A stretch of 64,000 nt of DNA. It comes from Bartonella tamiae Th239 (GTDB taxonomy: Bacteria > Pseudomonadota > Alphaproteobacteria > Rhizobiales > Rhizobiaceae). The notes below the pieces were generated by a model. The model was not told the DNA's origin. It saw only the letters and a list, made by a program, of their open reading frames with translations, and made no database searches. This document shows, piece after piece, positions 8,879 through 20,000 of the stretch. The stretch covers positions 432,388 through 496,387 of the forward strand of contig NZ_JH725147.1 of the NCBI RefSeq assembly GCF_000278275.1, given 5' to 3'. How positions within the stretch are numbered: the first letter of the stretch is position 1; every line of letters starts with the position of its first letter. The position numbers and the translations under genes are program-made.

Positions 8879-9874
8879 TTATAATTTACGCAATGCCACA
8901 CATTCAACCAAGTGGTTGCCACCTTTTCGTAAGATCAAATCCGCACGCGGACGAGTCGGTAAGATATTTTCTTGCAAATTTTTCAGATTAATTGTGTGCC
9001 ATAAATGATTGGCAATGGCTAAGGCTTCTTTTTCTTCAAGTTCACTATAGCGATGGAAAAAGGATTGAGGATTTTGGAAGGCTGTTTCGCGTAAACGTTT
9101 AAAGCGTTGCATATACCAATGGTGAATATTATCAATTTCCGCATCAATATAAATAGAAAAATCGAAAAAATCGGACACAAAGGGCACGGCTTTTCCATCA
9201 TCTGGCAAGTCACGGACTTGAAGGACGTTAATGCCTTCCACAATAAGAATATCAGGGGAATGAATAATAATTTCCTCATCCTGTAAAACATCATAAGTCA
9301 AATGAGAATAAAGAGGAGCAGGCACATTGCCAATACCTGCTTTAATGGCAGATAAAAAGCATAATAATTTACGTACATTATAAGAATCGGGAAAACCTTT
9401 CCGATCCATTCGGTTTTCACTACGTAAAACATCATTGGGATAAAGAAAACCATCTGTTGTCACAAGATCAACTTTAGGACTTGAAGGCCATCGTTTTAAC
9501 AATTCTTGCAATATTCGCGCCGTTGTGGATTTTCCAACAGCAACAGGGCCTGCAATACCGATGATAAAAGGTGTTTTAAGCGTATTTTGATGATGCAAAA
9601 AGCGTTGCCGTTTTTGAAAAAGACCTTGTATTGCCTCGACATGGGTTGAAAGCAGGCGTGAAAGAGAAAGATAAATGCGTTCAACCTCGTTAAGATCAAT
9701 TGGATCACCCATTGAACGTAAATGTTTCACTTCATCAAAACTAAGCGTTAAAGGCGTATCGGCGCGGAACTCTGCCCATTGCGCTGCGGTAAAAACACTG
9801 TAGGGTGAATATTTTCCTGAAGTAAAATCAACTAGATCCCTATTATGATCCAACGGCACTTGAATATTAATCAT
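8879..9874 (-). CDS. coaA: pantothenate kinase, type I
   Basis: Catalyses ATP-dependent phosphorylation of pantothenate, the first and usually rate-limiting step of coenzyme A synthesis. The P-loop [13 protein letters not shown] is followed by TTDGFL and the RKGFPDSYN segment typical of bacterial CoaA, then VEGINVLQ. The ATG at 9874 (MINIQVPL) overlaps the hisE stop by 8 bases and gives 331 residues, close to the family norm. A longer frame from 9931 would overlap hisE by 65 bases. Last gene of the his-coaA run, an arrangement usual in Rhizobiales. Confidence 0.95.
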   Translation of the reverse strand: MINIQVPLDHNRDLVDFTSGKYSPYSVFTAAQWAEFRADTPLTLSFDEVKHLRSMGDPIDLNEVERIYLSLSRLLSTHVEAIQGLFQKRQRFLHHQNTLKTPFIIGIAGPVAVGKSTTARILQELLKRWPSSPKVDLVTTDGFLYPNDVLRSENRMDRKGFPDSYNVRKLLCFLSAIKAGIGNVPAPLYSHLTYDVLQDEEIIIHSPDILIVEGINVLQVRDLPDDGKAVPFVSDFFDFSIYIDAEIDNIHHWYMQRFKRLRETAFQNPQSFFHRYSELEEKEALAIANHLWHTINLKNLQENILPTRPRADLILRKGGNHLVECVALRKL

Positions 9875-10190
9875 TTGTGCGTGAAGCCTTTTCTTGCAAT
9901 CCAGATTGTTGGGTGCGTTTTTCCAATACATCCATGACCTCAGAATAGGTCACGCCAGCACTTTTCCACACCACCAATAAATGATAGATAAGATCAGCAC
10001 TTTCAGAAATAAGATGGGCTTTATCTTCACTTAAAGCAGCAATAATTGTTTCGATAGCCTCTTCACCCAATTTTTGTGTCGCAACACCCATGCCTTTGTT
10101 TATAAGACTGGCTGTATAGGAGGTTCCATCTGTACTTAAAGCCCGCTTTGCAATGATTTTTTCAAGTGTTTGTAAGGTAAATTCAGTCAT
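9867..10190 (-). CDS. hisE: phosphoribosyl-ATP pyrophosphatase
   Basis: A 107-residue stand-alone HisE, hydrolysing PR-ATP to PR-AMP in the second step of histidine synthesis. The all-alpha MazG-like fold shows [13 protein letters not shown] and [12 protein letters not shown] with the conserved Glu and Asp metal ligands. It overlaps hisF by 4 bases upstream and coaA by 8 bases downstream. It is not fused to HisI, as is usual in alphaproteobacteria. Confidence 0.95.
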   Translation of the reverse strand: MTEFTLQTLEKIIAKRALSTDGTSYTASLINKGMGVATQKLGEEAIETIIAALSEDKAHLISESADLIYHLLVVWKSAGVTYSEVMDVLEKRTQQSGLQEKASRTND

Positions 10191-10981
10191 AAACTTTCTC
10201 CATAGCCATCAAGCCGCATTGCGATACCCTGTTGAGCCATATGGTGTTTTGCTTCTTTTATAGAATATGTTCCAAAATGAAAAATAGACGCAGCAAGCAC
10301 AGCAGAGGCATGTCCATCGCGAATGCCCGCAACAAGATGATCAAGTGTCCCTACACCTCCAGAGGCGATCACTGGAATAGATACAGCATCCGCTATGGCA
10401 CGTGTGAGCGCAAGATCATAGCCTTTTTTTGTGCCATCACGATCCATAGATGTAAGAAGAATTTCTCCAGCGCCTTTTTCAACCGCCAATTGCGCAAAAG
10501 CAACAGCATCAATACCCGTTTGTTCGCGTCCGCCATGGGTAAAAATCTCATAGCGAGGTGTTTCACCTTCTTTTGAGACTCGTTTTGCGTCAATGGCGAC
10601 GACTATACATTGATTGCCAAATTTGTCAGCTGCTTGTGCGATAAAATCAGGATTTTTGACAGCACTTGTATTGATGCAAATCTTATCAGCACCTGCCAAA
10701 AGCAACTGCCTTATATCTTTTATTGTACGTATACCACCGCCAACGGTTACAGGCATAAAACACTGTTCAGTTGTCCGCGCCACTACATCTAAAAGTGTGC
10801 TGCGTTGGTCAATACTGGCAGTGATATCCAAAAAACATAATTCGTCAGCACCGGCACGGTCATAAGCTTTTGATGCTTCTACTGGATCACCAGCATCAAT
10901 GAGATCTACAAAATTGACACCTTTGACCACGCGGCCATCTTTCACATCAAGACAGGGAATGATACGGGCTTTTAATGTCAT
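10187..10981 (-). CDS. hisF: imidazole glycerol phosphate synthase, cyclase subunit
   Basis: A beta/alpha-barrel cyclase (264 residues) that uses ammonia from HisH to turn PRFAR into imidazole glycerol phosphate and AICAR. Catalytic Asp residues are visible in [18 protein letters not shown] (N-terminal) and [13 protein letters not shown] (second half-barrel). Phosphate-binding VGGGIRT and ASGGVG are also present. It lies 76 bases after hisA and overlaps hisE by 4. Confidence 0.97.
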   Translation of the reverse strand: MTLKARIIPCLDVKDGRVVKGVNFVDLIDAGDPVEASKAYDRAGADELCFLDITASIDQRSTLLDVVARTTEQCFMPVTVGGGIRTIKDIRQLLLAGADKICINTSAVKNPDFIAQAADKFGNQCIVVAIDAKRVSKEGETPRYEIFTHGGREQTGIDAVAFAQLAVEKGAGEILLTSMDRDGTKKGYDLALTRAIADAVSIPVIASGGVGTLDHLVAGIRDGHASAVLAASIFHFGTYSIKEAKHHMAQQGIAMRLDGYGESL

Positions 10982-11057
10982 TCATTTCTCACTTATTGGC
11001 TGATTGCGCATACGTTTTGTTTATTTTTTAATATATTGATAGTTTCATATTGTTTAA

Positions 11058-11771
11058 TCACTGAAGAGCAGCTTGAATATTTATACGTCCATCATAAAGC
11101 GCTCTTCCAATAATGGCGCCATTTAAAATAGTAGCATCAGGCGCATTTAAGCGTGCAATATCGTCCATTGAAGAAAATCCACCAGAAGCAATTACTGGAA
11201 TGGAAATGGCATGAGCAAGTGCGAGTGTTGACGTCCAATTGATGCCACTTAGTAGACCATCGCGGTCAATATCGGTATAAATGAGTGCAGCCACTCCGAC
11301 ACCTTCAAAATGGTGTGCAAGTTCCAATGCACTTAATTCTGAATGCTTCGCCCATCCCTCAATTGCCACTTTGCCATGACGCGCATCAATACCCACCGCT
11401 ATTTTTCCAGGAAAAAATTTGCATGCCTCTTTGACAATTTCTGGTTCACGCACGGCAATAGTGCCTAATATAACGCGCGATAGACCCTTTTCCAGCCAAT
11501 ATTCTATATGGTCAAGAGTGCGAATGCCGCCACCCAATTGTACGGGATTTGTGGTTGTTTTTAAAATATTTTCAACAGCATCACCATTAACAGAGGATCC
11601 TTTAAATGCGCCGTCAAGATCAACCACATGAAGCCATTGAAAGCCTTGTTTTTCAAATGTTTTTGCTTGGGCTGCTGGATTTTCATTATAAAGCGTTGCT
11701 TGCGCCATATCGCCTTGTTTTAAGCGTACACAGTGGCCTTGTTTTAAGTCAATTGCGGGATAAAGTATCAT
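11058..11771 (-). CDS. hisA: ProFAR isomerase (1-(5-phosphoribosyl)-5-[(5-phosphoribosylamino)methylideneamino]imidazole-4-carboxamide isomerase)
   Basis: A 237-residue beta/alpha-barrel, paralogue of HisF. The first catalytic Asp is in [14 protein letters not shown], the second in [12 protein letters not shown]. The phosphate loops LGGGIRT and ASGGFSS are intact. It overlaps hisH by 4 bases, giving the usual H-A-F order. Confidence 0.96.
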   Translation of the reverse strand: MILYPAIDLKQGHCVRLKQGDMAQATLYNENPAAQAKTFEKQGFQWLHVVDLDGAFKGSSVNGDAVENILKTTTNPVQLGGGIRTLDHIEYWLEKGLSRVILGTIAVREPEIVKEACKFFPGKIAVGIDARHGKVAIEGWAKHSELSALELAHHFEGVGVAALIYTDIDRDGLLSGINWTSTLALAHAISIPVIASGGFSSMDDIARLNAPDATILNGAIIGRALYDGRINIQAALQ

Positions 11772-12418
11772 GGTGTCCAGTCTAAAAAATTGGCGATAAG
11801 TGTGAGACCAAATTTTTGGCTTTTTTCAGGGTGAAATTGCGTTCCAAACATTGTGTCGTGTAAAATGGCGGCACAAAGCGTGCCACCATAATCGGTAGTT
11901 GCAAGAACATTATCAGGATTTTTGCATTCCATGTGATAGGAATGAACAAAATAAGCATGCGAACCACTTGGCCCTGTGTGAATATTTTGAAATAAGGGGT
12001 GTGGACGTGTCAGCGCAACCGTATTCCATCCCATATGTGGAATTTTCAAATTGGAATGTGTAGGATTTATCAAAGTAACATCACCGTCAATCCAGCCTAA
12101 TCCTAACGTTTGTTTTTTTTCCATACCCCGATTGGCCATAAGCTGCATGCCGACACATATTCCCATAAAAGGTCGTGCTCTAACTTGAACGGCCTCATTT
12201 AAAGCTTCCACCATATTTTCAAGGGTTTTTAAACCCATCATACAATCACCATACGCTCCAACACCAGGCAAAACTATGCGATCAGCTTTCAAAACATCAT
12301 CAGCTTTATTACTTAAAATAATATCATCCTGTCGATGGTGTTTCTGACTTGCGCGTTCAAAGGCTTTTTGTACCGAATTTAAATTACCTGAGCCATAATC
12401 AATAATCACCACACGCAT
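11768..12418 (-). CDS. hisH: imidazole glycerol phosphate synthase, glutamine amidotransferase subunit
   Basis: A class I glutaminase (216 residues) that supplies ammonia to HisF. The nucleophilic Cys is in GICVGMQLM, the oxyanion region in [10 protein letters not shown], and the His-x-Glu of the triad in [10 protein letters not shown]. It lies 5 bases after hisB and overlaps hisA by 4, so it is one operon. Confidence 0.96.
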   Translation of the reverse strand: MRVVIIDYGSGNLNSVQKAFERASQKHHRQDDIILSNKADDVLKADRIVLPGVGAYGDCMMGLKTLENMVEALNEAVQVRARPFMGICVGMQLMANRGMEKKQTLGLGWIDGDVTLINPTHSNLKIPHMGWNTVALTRPHPLFQNIHTGPSGSHAYFVHSYHMECKNPDNVLATTDYGGTLCAAILHDTMFGTQFHPEKSQKFGLTLIANFLDWTP

Positions 12419-12423
12419 GTGAG

Positions 12424-13029
12424 CTAGCCTTTCAATGACCCTTTGGTTGACGGGATAGTATCTTTCTGTCTTGGATCACGCGTTATTGCAGTGCGTAAAA
12501 CACGTGCCGCTGCCTTAAAGCAAGTTTCAGCAATATGATGACTATTCACGCCATAATGATTGATGATATGCAAGGTGATACCAGCTTGATGGGACAAAGC
12601 TTGAAAAAATTCTCTGATCAGTTCGCTATCAAATGTACCAATTTTTTGTGATGGAAACGGGACTTGCCAAATTAAAAATGGTCGCCCTGAAACATCAATT
12701 GCCGCACGGGTGCATGCTTCATCCATTGCAAGATCAAGCGAAGCGTATCGTGTAATGCCTTTGCGGATATCTAGGGCTTTGGCGATTGCTTGACCCAAAG
12801 CTATGCCACAATCTTCTACTGTATGATGGTCATCAATAAAGATGTCGCCTTTGGCTTTGATTGTCATATCAATAAGGGAATGGCGCGAAAGCTGTTCTAA
12901 CATATGATTAAAAAACCCAATGCCTGTATCAATATCAAAAACGCCATTGCCATCAAGATCGATCGAAACGGTTATTTGAGTTTCTTTTGTTTTGCGTTTT
13001 ATGGTTGCTTTACGTGTCATTTCTTCCAT
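12424..13029 (-). CDS. hisB: imidazoleglycerol-phosphate dehydratase
   Basis: A monofunctional HisB dehydratase of about 200 residues: [21 protein letters not shown] and the second [11 protein letters not shown] carry the duplicated His/Glu manganese sites. It is the first gene of the leftward hisB-H-A-F-E-coaA run. The start may be the ATG at 13029 or, three codons in, the ATG at 13020 (MTRKATI); the sequence does not decide, because the only GGAAGAA stretch lies between them. Confidence 0.95.
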   Translation of the reverse strand: MEEMTRKATIKRKTKETQITVSIDLDGNGVFDIDTGIGFFNHMLEQLSRHSLIDMTIKAKGDIFIDDHHTVEDCGIALGQAIAKALDIRKGITRYASLDLAMDEACTRAAIDVSGRPFLIWQVPFPSQKIGTFDSELIREFFQALSHQAGITLHIINHYGVNSHHIAETCFKAAARVLRTAITRDPRQKDTIPSTKGSLKG

Positions 13030-13313
13030 CCCAAATTACTTATATAACCGTCATCATGTCATGAAAAAAGGCTTATCGATCCTATATAAAGACGATCCAT
13101 TATTTATTATGGAATTTTAAAAAGCCCTTAGGATTTTTACTCATAATAAATTTTGCTTATCGTGTTTTATTGATAAGGTTTTAATGGAAAGTGTATGAAT
13201 AGCCAAATCTTTTTCATAAAGGTTCATAATTCTTTTTAAAATGGGTTGTGATGTATTTTCAAATCTAACGTATTTTTTAAATTGCTGTAAAATTTCGCTT
13301 GTTTTTGACATTT

Positions 13314-14390
13314 TCAAACATCAGCGTGTTCAAAATGTTTCCAATATGGCCATTGTGATCGAATTTCATCTCTTTTCATCCCCGTCGCCAAAAAAGCCCA
13401 AAGCACTAATCGTGCCTTGCGTGGAGAAAGCCAGCCTGCCATTAAAATACCAGCCTTAATTAAATCAATTTCTCCGCCTTTATAGCCATAAGTATTCTCT
13501 GTTGTGGGGCCCGTTCCTGCACGACTTGCCATAACAATAGGTATAGTTTTGGCAAATTTGTGTAATATTTCAGCTTCTTCAAAACTAACATGGCCACTTC
13601 CAACGCCTGAAAGAACAATGCCTTGAAACACACCACTTTCTAAAATGACTTTAAGTTGATCACTTCCCGATGACAGACACGTTTCAATTATTGCTATTTT
13701 GGGCATATTATTTTGTAAAATTTGAGGACGTGGCATGACGGAATGACGTATGGTTTTTTTTAAAAAAAAGTTGGGTTGACCTTCAATAATCATACCAATT
13801 GGTCCGATATTGCTCGAATGGAAAGCATCGATATGCACACTATGGGTTTTTTGTAAAAAATAAGGTGCATGTATCGTTTCGTTTAAAACAGCTAAAACGC
13901 CACGGTTTTTACTGTTGTCATCAAGAATAAGTTGTACTGAGGCCAAAATATTAGCAGGACCATCCACTCCTGCAGCTTGTGCAGAACGCATGGCACCTGT
14001 CACAATAAGAGGCTCAGATCTTTGCCAATAAAGGCTCAAGAAAAAAGCACTTTCTTCAAGTGTATCAGTTCCTTGGGTTAAAATGACACCTTTTGCACCT
14101 TGATCAATTTTTTCATTTGCCCATGAAAGTGCATCAAAAAGAACAGAAAATGTGATGGATGCGCTAGGCAATTGTGCCAGTGTTTGCGCTTCAATGCTTG
14201 CAATATCACTTAAACCGAAAACACTTTTCACAAGATTTTCAGCTGTTAATTTTGGTGTGATACCATCACTGCTTTCACCCGACATAGCAATGGTCCCTCC
14301 CATGGCACCAATGGCAATTTTGGGTAGATGCGGCTTTTGACAATTTTGTTCAGTTTCAACGAACGTATTGCTTTTTATTGGGTGGGTCAT
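13314..14390 (-). CDS. L-asparaginase (bacterial type I/II fold)
   Basis: A 358-residue asparaginase that hydrolyses asparagine to aspartate and ammonia. The first catalytic Thr is in AMGGTIAMS (Thr33), the second motif TQGTDTLEES is at 105-114, and VTGAMR and the C-terminal YGYKGGE region are conserved. No signal peptide is visible, so a cytoplasmic enzyme is more likely than a periplasmic one. It sits between hisB and hslV, which usually lie closer in related genomes, so it may be an insertion into a conserved neighbourhood. Transcription is leftward, in the his direction but separated by 284 bases. Confidence 0.9.
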   Translation of the reverse strand: MTHPIKSNTFVETEQNCQKPHLPKIAIGAMGGTIAMSGESSDGITPKLTAENLVKSVFGLSDIASIEAQTLAQLPSASITFSVLFDALSWANEKIDQGAKGVILTQGTDTLEESAFFLSLYWQRSEPLIVTGAMRSAQAAGVDGPANILASVQLILDDNSKNRGVLAVLNETIHAPYFLQKTHSVHIDAFHSSNIGPIGMIIEGQPNFFLKKTIRHSVMPRPQILQNNMPKIAIIETCLSSGSDQLKVILESGVFQGIVLSGVGSGHVSFEEAEILHKFAKTIPIVMASRAGTGPTTENTYGYKGGEIDLIKAGILMAGWLSPRKARLVLWAFLATGMKRDEIRSQWPYWKHFEHADV

Positions 14391-14663
14391 AGTTTATCCT
14401 TTTAGATGTCGTTATCATATCAAGAGATAAACATCACGACAATGTATCAAAGTGATGCAATATTCACGATATTTCATCCATTAGTTTGTAAAATACAGAC
14501 ACTTATGAAAGGCATATAAAGTCATGAGCTAGAAAAGCTCTGTCTGTAATGTTTTTATTGCGTTTAAAGACAAAGCTTATTTTCTATCATCAATGATAAT
14601 ACGAGAAAAAAATAAAAAAATAAAGGAAATGAACGTTTCAAATTAATCGTGCTTGCATAATGG
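14391..14663. other. divergent intergenic region
   Basis: AT-rich spacer between the leftward asparaginase and rightward hslV. No gene, RNA or repeat is evident apart from the putative promoter listed separately. Confidence 0.45.
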
Positions 14664-14692
14664 TTGTGTTTTTGTTTCTCTCTACCTAAATA
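14664..14692 (+). promoter_or_regulatory. possible hslV promoter
   Basis: TTGTGT, 17 bases, TAAATA, about 70 bases before the hslV start. This is a loose sigma-70 match only. No clear heat-shock (RpoH) promoter was found, although hslVU is usually heat-inducible. Confidence 0.3.
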
Positions 14693-14761
14693 GAAAAGAC
14701 GTTGCGGCTTTTAATTGCTCTATTTAAGGATTGAAGGCGCGTGGATTAAAGGAGTTTTCTT

Positions 14762-15319
14762 GTGATAGAACATAAGCCCGATACAATTTATGGGACAACC
14801 ATTATTACTGTACGAAAAGGCGATAAAGTCGTGATTGCTGGTGATGGACAGGTTTCTCTTGGCCAAACAATTATGAAGGGTAATGCTCGCAAAGTACGCC
14901 GTATTGGTAAAGAAGGACACGTTATTGCTGGTTTTGCTGGTGCAACCGCTGATGCATTTACGCTGCTTGAACGTCTTGAAACAAAGCTTGAACAATATCC
15001 CCACCAATTATTGCGCGCATGTGTTGAACTTGCAAAAGATTGGCGGACAGATCGTTATTTGCGTCGTTTGGAAGCCATGATGTTGGTTGCTGATAAAGAT
15101 GTAACATTGGCTTTGACAGGTATTGGAGACGTGTTGGAGCCTGAAGACGGCGTTATGGCAATTGGGTCGGGCGGTAATTTCGCGCTTTCTGCTGCTCGCG
15201 CGCTTGTTGATACTGATATGGACGCTGAAACCATTGCACGCAAAGCGATGAAAATTGCCTCAGAGATTTGCGTTTATACCAATGATAATTTTACAGTGGA
15301 AACATTGGAGGCCAAATAA
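14762..15319 (+). CDS. hslV: HslV (ClpQ) protease subunit
   Basis: The threonine peptidase that forms the double-hexamer core of the HslUV proteasome-like protease. The GTG start follows an AAAGGAG site 7 bases away. Residues 1-11 are a propeptide, and the nucleophilic Thr starts the TTIITVRKG motif at 12, with Lys and the [10 protein letters not shown] segment behind it. The length of 185 is normal. Its ATPase partner hslU follows after 223 bases. Confidence 0.97.
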   Translation: MIEHKPDTIYGTTIITVRKGDKVVIAGDGQVSLGQTIMKGNARKVRRIGKEGHVIAGFAGATADAFTLLERLETKLEQYPHQLLRACVELAKDWRTDRYLRRLEAMMLVADKDVTLALTGIGDVLEPEDGVMAIGSGGNFALSAARALVDTDMDAETIARKAMKIASEICVYTNDNFTVETLEAK

Positions 15320-15542
15320 AAGCTGTGACCTGATAAAGGGACATTATCCTTAACGCCAAATATGGCATCATTCTGGACGCCAAATATGGCTTTGTTTTCA
15401 ACACGAGAGAGCGTGTGTAACAAATGTTCAATAGGATAAGTTGTCCCAACGTCTTTAAGAGCAAATATATGATGTCCAAGAGGACATGTGCAATAGTATG
15501 AGTAGATTGATAAAAAAAGCCTAATTGAGAAAGTGCAATTTG
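15320..15542. other. hslV-hslU spacer with duplicated 14-mer
   Basis: The 14-base word ACGCCAAATATGGC occurs at 15353-15366 and 15377-15390, a 24-base period. On the reverse strand this is an eight-residue repeat (AIFGVQND / AIFGVKDN) within an open frame spanning 15274-15564 that overlaps both genes. That frame has no recognisable homology and may be a gene remnant or chance. Confidence 0.4.
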
Positions 15543-16856
15543 ATGAGTTCTGTTTTTTCCCCACGTGAAATTGTTTCCGAGTTGGATCGTTTTATAATTG
15601 GTCAAAATGATGCAAAACGTGCTGTTGCCATAGCACTGCGTAATCGCTGGCGCCGTCAACAACTTGAAGGGCAGATGCGTGAAGAGGTCAGCCCTAAAAA
15701 TATCTTGATGATTGGACCAACAGGCGTTGGTAAAACTGAAATTTCACGTCGTTTGGCCAAATTGGCAGGTGCGCCTTTTGTAAAAGTTGAAGCAACAAAA
15801 TTCACTGAAGTTGGTTATGTCGGGCGTGATGTGGAACAAATTATTCGTGATTTGGTTGAAATTGCGATAGGTCTTGTGCGTGAAAAAAAACGTGAAGATG
15901 TTAAAGCCAAGGCACATATTAATGCTGAAGAGAGGGTTTTAGAAGCACTTGTTGGAAAAAGTGCAAGCCCTGCCACACGTGATAGTTTTCGTAAAAAATT
16001 GCGTGAAGGTGAACTTGATGATCGTGAAATAGAAATCGAAGTGGCTGATAATAGTAATAGTGGCGCACCGACATTTGATATTCCCGGCATGCCAGGCGCG
16101 CAAATGGGAATTATGAATATTTCTGATATTTTTGGGAAAATGGGTGGCGCGCGCACAAAAACGCGCAAAACAACAGTAAAAGATGCTTTTCAACCTTTAA
16201 TTGATGATGAATCTGATAAACTTCTTGATCAAGATCAAATTGTACAAGAAGCATTGCGGGTTAGTGAAAATGATGGCATTGTTTTTATTGATGAGATTGA
16301 TAAAATCGCTACGCGTGAAGGGGGGCTTGGCGCGGGTGTTTCGCGTGAAGGTGTGCAGCGTGATCTTCTTCCCCTTGTTGAAGGTACAACTGTGGCCACC
16401 AAATATGGGCAGATTAAAACCGATCATATTCTTTTTATTGCCTCAGGTGCATTTCATGTTTCTAAACCATCTGATTTATTGCCTGAATTACAAGGTCGTT
16501 TGCCAATCAGAGTAGAATTAAACGCATTAACACGAGAGGATTTTCGCTCTATTTTGACGGAAACAGAAGCAAGCTTAATCAAGCAATATATTGCTTTAAT
16601 GGCAACAGAAAATGTAACTCTTGAAATTACTGATGATGCGATTGATGCTTTGGCCGATATTGCGGTGGATTTAAATTCGACTGTTGAAAATATTGGTGCC
16701 CGTCGTTTGCAAACGGTGATGGAACGTGTGCTTGATGATATTTCATTTAATGCACCTGATAAATCAGGAACAACATTTATTGTTGATGCTGACTATGTCA
16801 AACAAGCCGTTGGAGCTTTGGCATCCAATACGGACCTATCGCGGTTTATTCTATAA
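15543..16856 (+). CDS. hslU: HslU (ClpY) unfoldase ATPase
   Basis: An AAA+ ATPase (437 residues) that unfolds substrates into HslV. It starts [11 protein letters not shown], then shows [21 protein letters not shown], Walker [10 protein letters not shown], the pore motif GYVGRDVE, Walker [10 protein letters not shown], and the sensor region [12 protein letters not shown]. The C-terminus ends DLSRFIL, the tail that docks into HslV. I chose the ATG at 15543 over the in-frame TTG at 15525 because all relatives start at this point and a GAGAAAG site lies about 10 bases upstream. Confidence 0.97.
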   Translation: MSSVFSPREIVSELDRFIIGQNDAKRAVAIALRNRWRRQQLEGQMREEVSPKNILMIGPTGVGKTEISRRLAKLAGAPFVKVEATKFTEVGYVGRDVEQIIRDLVEIAIGLVREKKREDVKAKAHINAEERVLEALVGKSASPATRDSFRKKLREGELDDREIEIEVADNSNSGAPTFDIPGMPGAQMGIMNISDIFGKMGGARTKTRKTTVKDAFQPLIDDESDKLLDQDQIVQEALRVSENDGIVFIDEIDKIATREGGLGAGVSREGVQRDLLPLVEGTTVATKYGQIKTDHILFIASGAFHVSKPSDLLPELQGRLPIRVELNALTREDFRSILTETEASLIKQYIALMATENVTLEITDDAIDALADIAVDLNSTVENIGARRLQTVMERVLDDISFNAPDKSGTTFIVDADYVKQAVGALASNTDLSRFIL

Positions 16857-16915
16857 AAATATTGAGTTTTTAACGTTTTTTAAATTTGTTCGATCGTGAA
16901 AGAGTACATATGGAA

Positions 16916-16949
16916 TAAAAACAGTCTTTATGACTGTTTTTATTTTTTA
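16916..16949 (+). terminator. terminator behind hslU
   Basis: AAACAGTC - TTTAT - GACTGTTT hairpin followed by a T-rich run. Confidence 0.75.
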
Positions 16950-16993
16950 AATTTTTTCACATATTTTATAAGAAAAAATATTTTATCGTCATG

Positions 16994-17034
16994 AAAAGCC
17001 GCTCAGCGTATATTGAAAGCTTGGCGGCTTTTTT
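16994..17034. terminator. bidirectional terminator between hslU and the acyltransferase/ligase gene
   Basis: AAAAGCCGC at 16994-17002 pairs with GCGGCTTTT at 17024-17032 and is followed by more T. Read leftward, the same stem also ends in TTTTC, so it could stop both convergent transcripts. Confidence 0.65.
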
Positions 17035-17048
17035 ATAGCAAAATGTTT

Positions 17049-20000
17049 TTATGCTTGGTTTTCAGCAATTTTTTTCAATGTCACATAGTCTATTTTTCCT
17101 GTACCTAAAAGCGGTAATGACGCATGAATAAATTTTGAAGGAATATTAATTTCGGCTACTCCATTTTCACGGGCATATTTTAATAATGGCGCGCGGCTTA
17201 AGCTCTCATCTTCGCTGATAAGGATCAGTCTTTCGCCTTTGCGTTCATCATGAATGGATACAACGGCCAAAACAGCTTCAGGCCATAATTGGTTGGCTAA
17301 GATTTCTACAGCAGAAAGCGATACCATTTCACCACCAATTTTTGCAAATCTCTTTGCTCGACCTAATATGGTAACAAAGCCCTGATCATCAATATCAACA
17401 ATGTCGCCTGTATCATGCCAACCTTTATGCGGTGGAAGAAGTGTACCAGGCTTTTCTATAGTGAGATACCCTGCCATAATATTGGGACCTTTAACATAAA
17501 GTCGTCCACCTTCTTCAACCCCTTCCACAGGCTCCAAGCGCGCTGTTATACCTGGCAATAATTTACCAACACTGCCTGCTTTATTATACATAGGTGTATT
17601 GATGGCCAAAACAGGCGATGTTTCCGTCACGCCATATCCTTCTAAAATACGAATGCCAAATTTATTCATCATCATTTCACGTGTTGAAGCTTTGACAGGT
17701 TCAGCACCCGCAAAACAATAGCGAATTGAGCGTAAGTCATAAGGGTGAGCATTTCGACCATAGCCGTTTAAAAAAGTATCCGTTCCAAAAATAATTGTCG
17801 CATTAGAAGAATAGATTGCCTCTGGCACCACTCTATAATGCAAAGGCGAGGGATAAAAATAAATAGGTACACCATATATCAATGGTAAAATCGTTCCTGC
17901 AGTGAGGCCAAATGAATGAAACATAGGTAACACATTGAATAATTTGTCCGAGCGATTAAAATCAATGCGCGCTGCACATTGAGCTGCATTGGCTAATATA
18001 TTGGCATGAGTGAGGACGACGCCTTTTGGTGTTCCCTCTGAGCCTGAGGTAAACAAAATCACAGCACCATCTTGTGCTTTAATACTTTTATCAACGGCTT
18101 GATTGCGCCAAATGAAAGCTGCCACTTTATTCTTTAAAGTAAAAGTGGTTTTAAGTTCATCCAGATAAATAAAGCGAATACCAGTCTGTGAGAGTTTTTC
18201 AGCGGTTTCTTCCAAACGTGCTTGGCGTAAAAAAGCTTTTGCAGTCACAATCGTTTGGATTTGCGCGGCTTTTGTTGCGGCTTGCATCGTCGCAAGACCT
18301 ACAGAAAAGTTAAGCATTGAAGGAATTTTCCCCGCTGATTGGAGAGCAAAAACCATTATCGCCGTCACATTTGAATTGGGAAGTAATACGCCAACGGTTT
18401 TTTCATGTTGCGTTAATTGGTGTAATTTTACACCAAGAGCACGAATACTTGTCAACATTTTACCATAATTCATTGAGCCATTAAGTGGATCTTCAATGAT
18501 TGTAGTGTGACGGCCGTAATTATGTGCGGATTTTACTAATTCTTCAAAAAGCGTTCCATTTTTGCCAGATGTTGTAAAAACAAGATCTGACATAATGCGA
18601 TAGAGTTCATTACCTGCAGCCTGACGGCGTTTGCGGCCTTTTAACTCTGGATCAAGATTAAATTTAACAGGTTTGGTAATGGTCACACGCACTTTAGGAA
18701 AAAGAGAACGGCGTGTTTGAATGCCTGAAAGGCGTGAAAAAAAAGTCCGTTCTAAACCATCAATTTTTATGGGTACGACTTTGGATTGCGTTTTATCTGC
18801 AACCATCGCCGCTCCATCATAAACTTTCATTAAAGCGCCAGTGACAGAAATACGCCCTTCTGGAAAAATGACCAAGGGAGAACCTTCATTGACTTTGTGT
18901 ATTAAACGACGCGCGGCTAAGGGCCGTGTCGGATTCATAGGATAGGCGTTTATAAATAGTAAAAAAGGACGCACCCACCAACGTCTTGCAATCTCGCTAT
19001 TAATAGCAAAAGCTGGATTTTTATAGCCTGTTGTTTCACATACAGCTAAAGCTAATAAACCATCAAGAAGAGAAACGTGATTAAGCGCTAGAATGGGTGT
19101 ATCACCTGCTTGTGCAAAATTATCCATCCCTTTAACTTCAAGACGGAAAAATGCTCTAAAGAGAATGGAAACAAAATCGCGAAAACCATTTGTTGGCATA
19201 AATTTTAACATAATGGCTGAGGCGATAAGAGAGGCAATGCCAAGACCAATAACAATAACATCAAGTGCTACACCTAAATATTGAATATAAGCGACAAGTG
19301 CTGCTCCAATAGCCATGATAGCAGAATTTAAAATATTGTTTGCTGCAATCACACGGGCGCGTTCATCACGCTTTGCCCAAGCTTGCAAAGCTGCAAAACC
19401 TGGCACAACCAAAAAGGCACCAGAAATTGCGGCGAGTGCTAGATCGAATGTAATACGAAAAAGACCAGGATGGGCAAGAAATTCTTGAAATGTGGTTACT
19501 TGAAATGTTGTATCAAGCCCACGAATAGCAAACCCTAAATCAATAGTTGCAAGCCCACAAATGAATGTTCCAACGACAGACTGCAATAAGACAATTCGTC
19601 CAGCAGATAGCCATGCAGCTATGGCAGAGCCTAATGCAATACAAATGGCAAAAACTGTTAAAAATAATGTGAAACCATGATGATAACCACCCAAAAGATT
19701 GGTCATTGCAGGCATGACAGAAAGCAGCATAGCACCAACGAACCAAAACCAAGATACCATCAAGGCAACAATAAACAACCGTTTGTCAGATCCAAGAATT
19801 TTTAAAAGTGAAAATGTGGCGCGTGCAATATTGGGATCAACCTTTAAATCCGCTTTAGCAGGTTGATTTAGTGGGATGAGGCGACTAGTCCACCAAGATA
19901 GAATGGCCAAAATAAGCATTAAAAGTGCTGGCAGATATTGCGGTCCGTTATGGAGTCCGAATGTTAGCCCTGCAAAAAGCGTTCCTGCCAATATAGCGAT

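Noticed and set aside
14720-15007. Reverse frame antisense to the hslV start
   Set aside because: A shadow of hslV: it runs antisense through conserved coding sequence with no domain of its own.
15274-15564. 96-codon reverse frame across the hslV-hslU gap
   Set aside because: It overlaps the ends of both hslV and hslU and has no known homologue, so it is reported only as an odd spacer, not as a gene.
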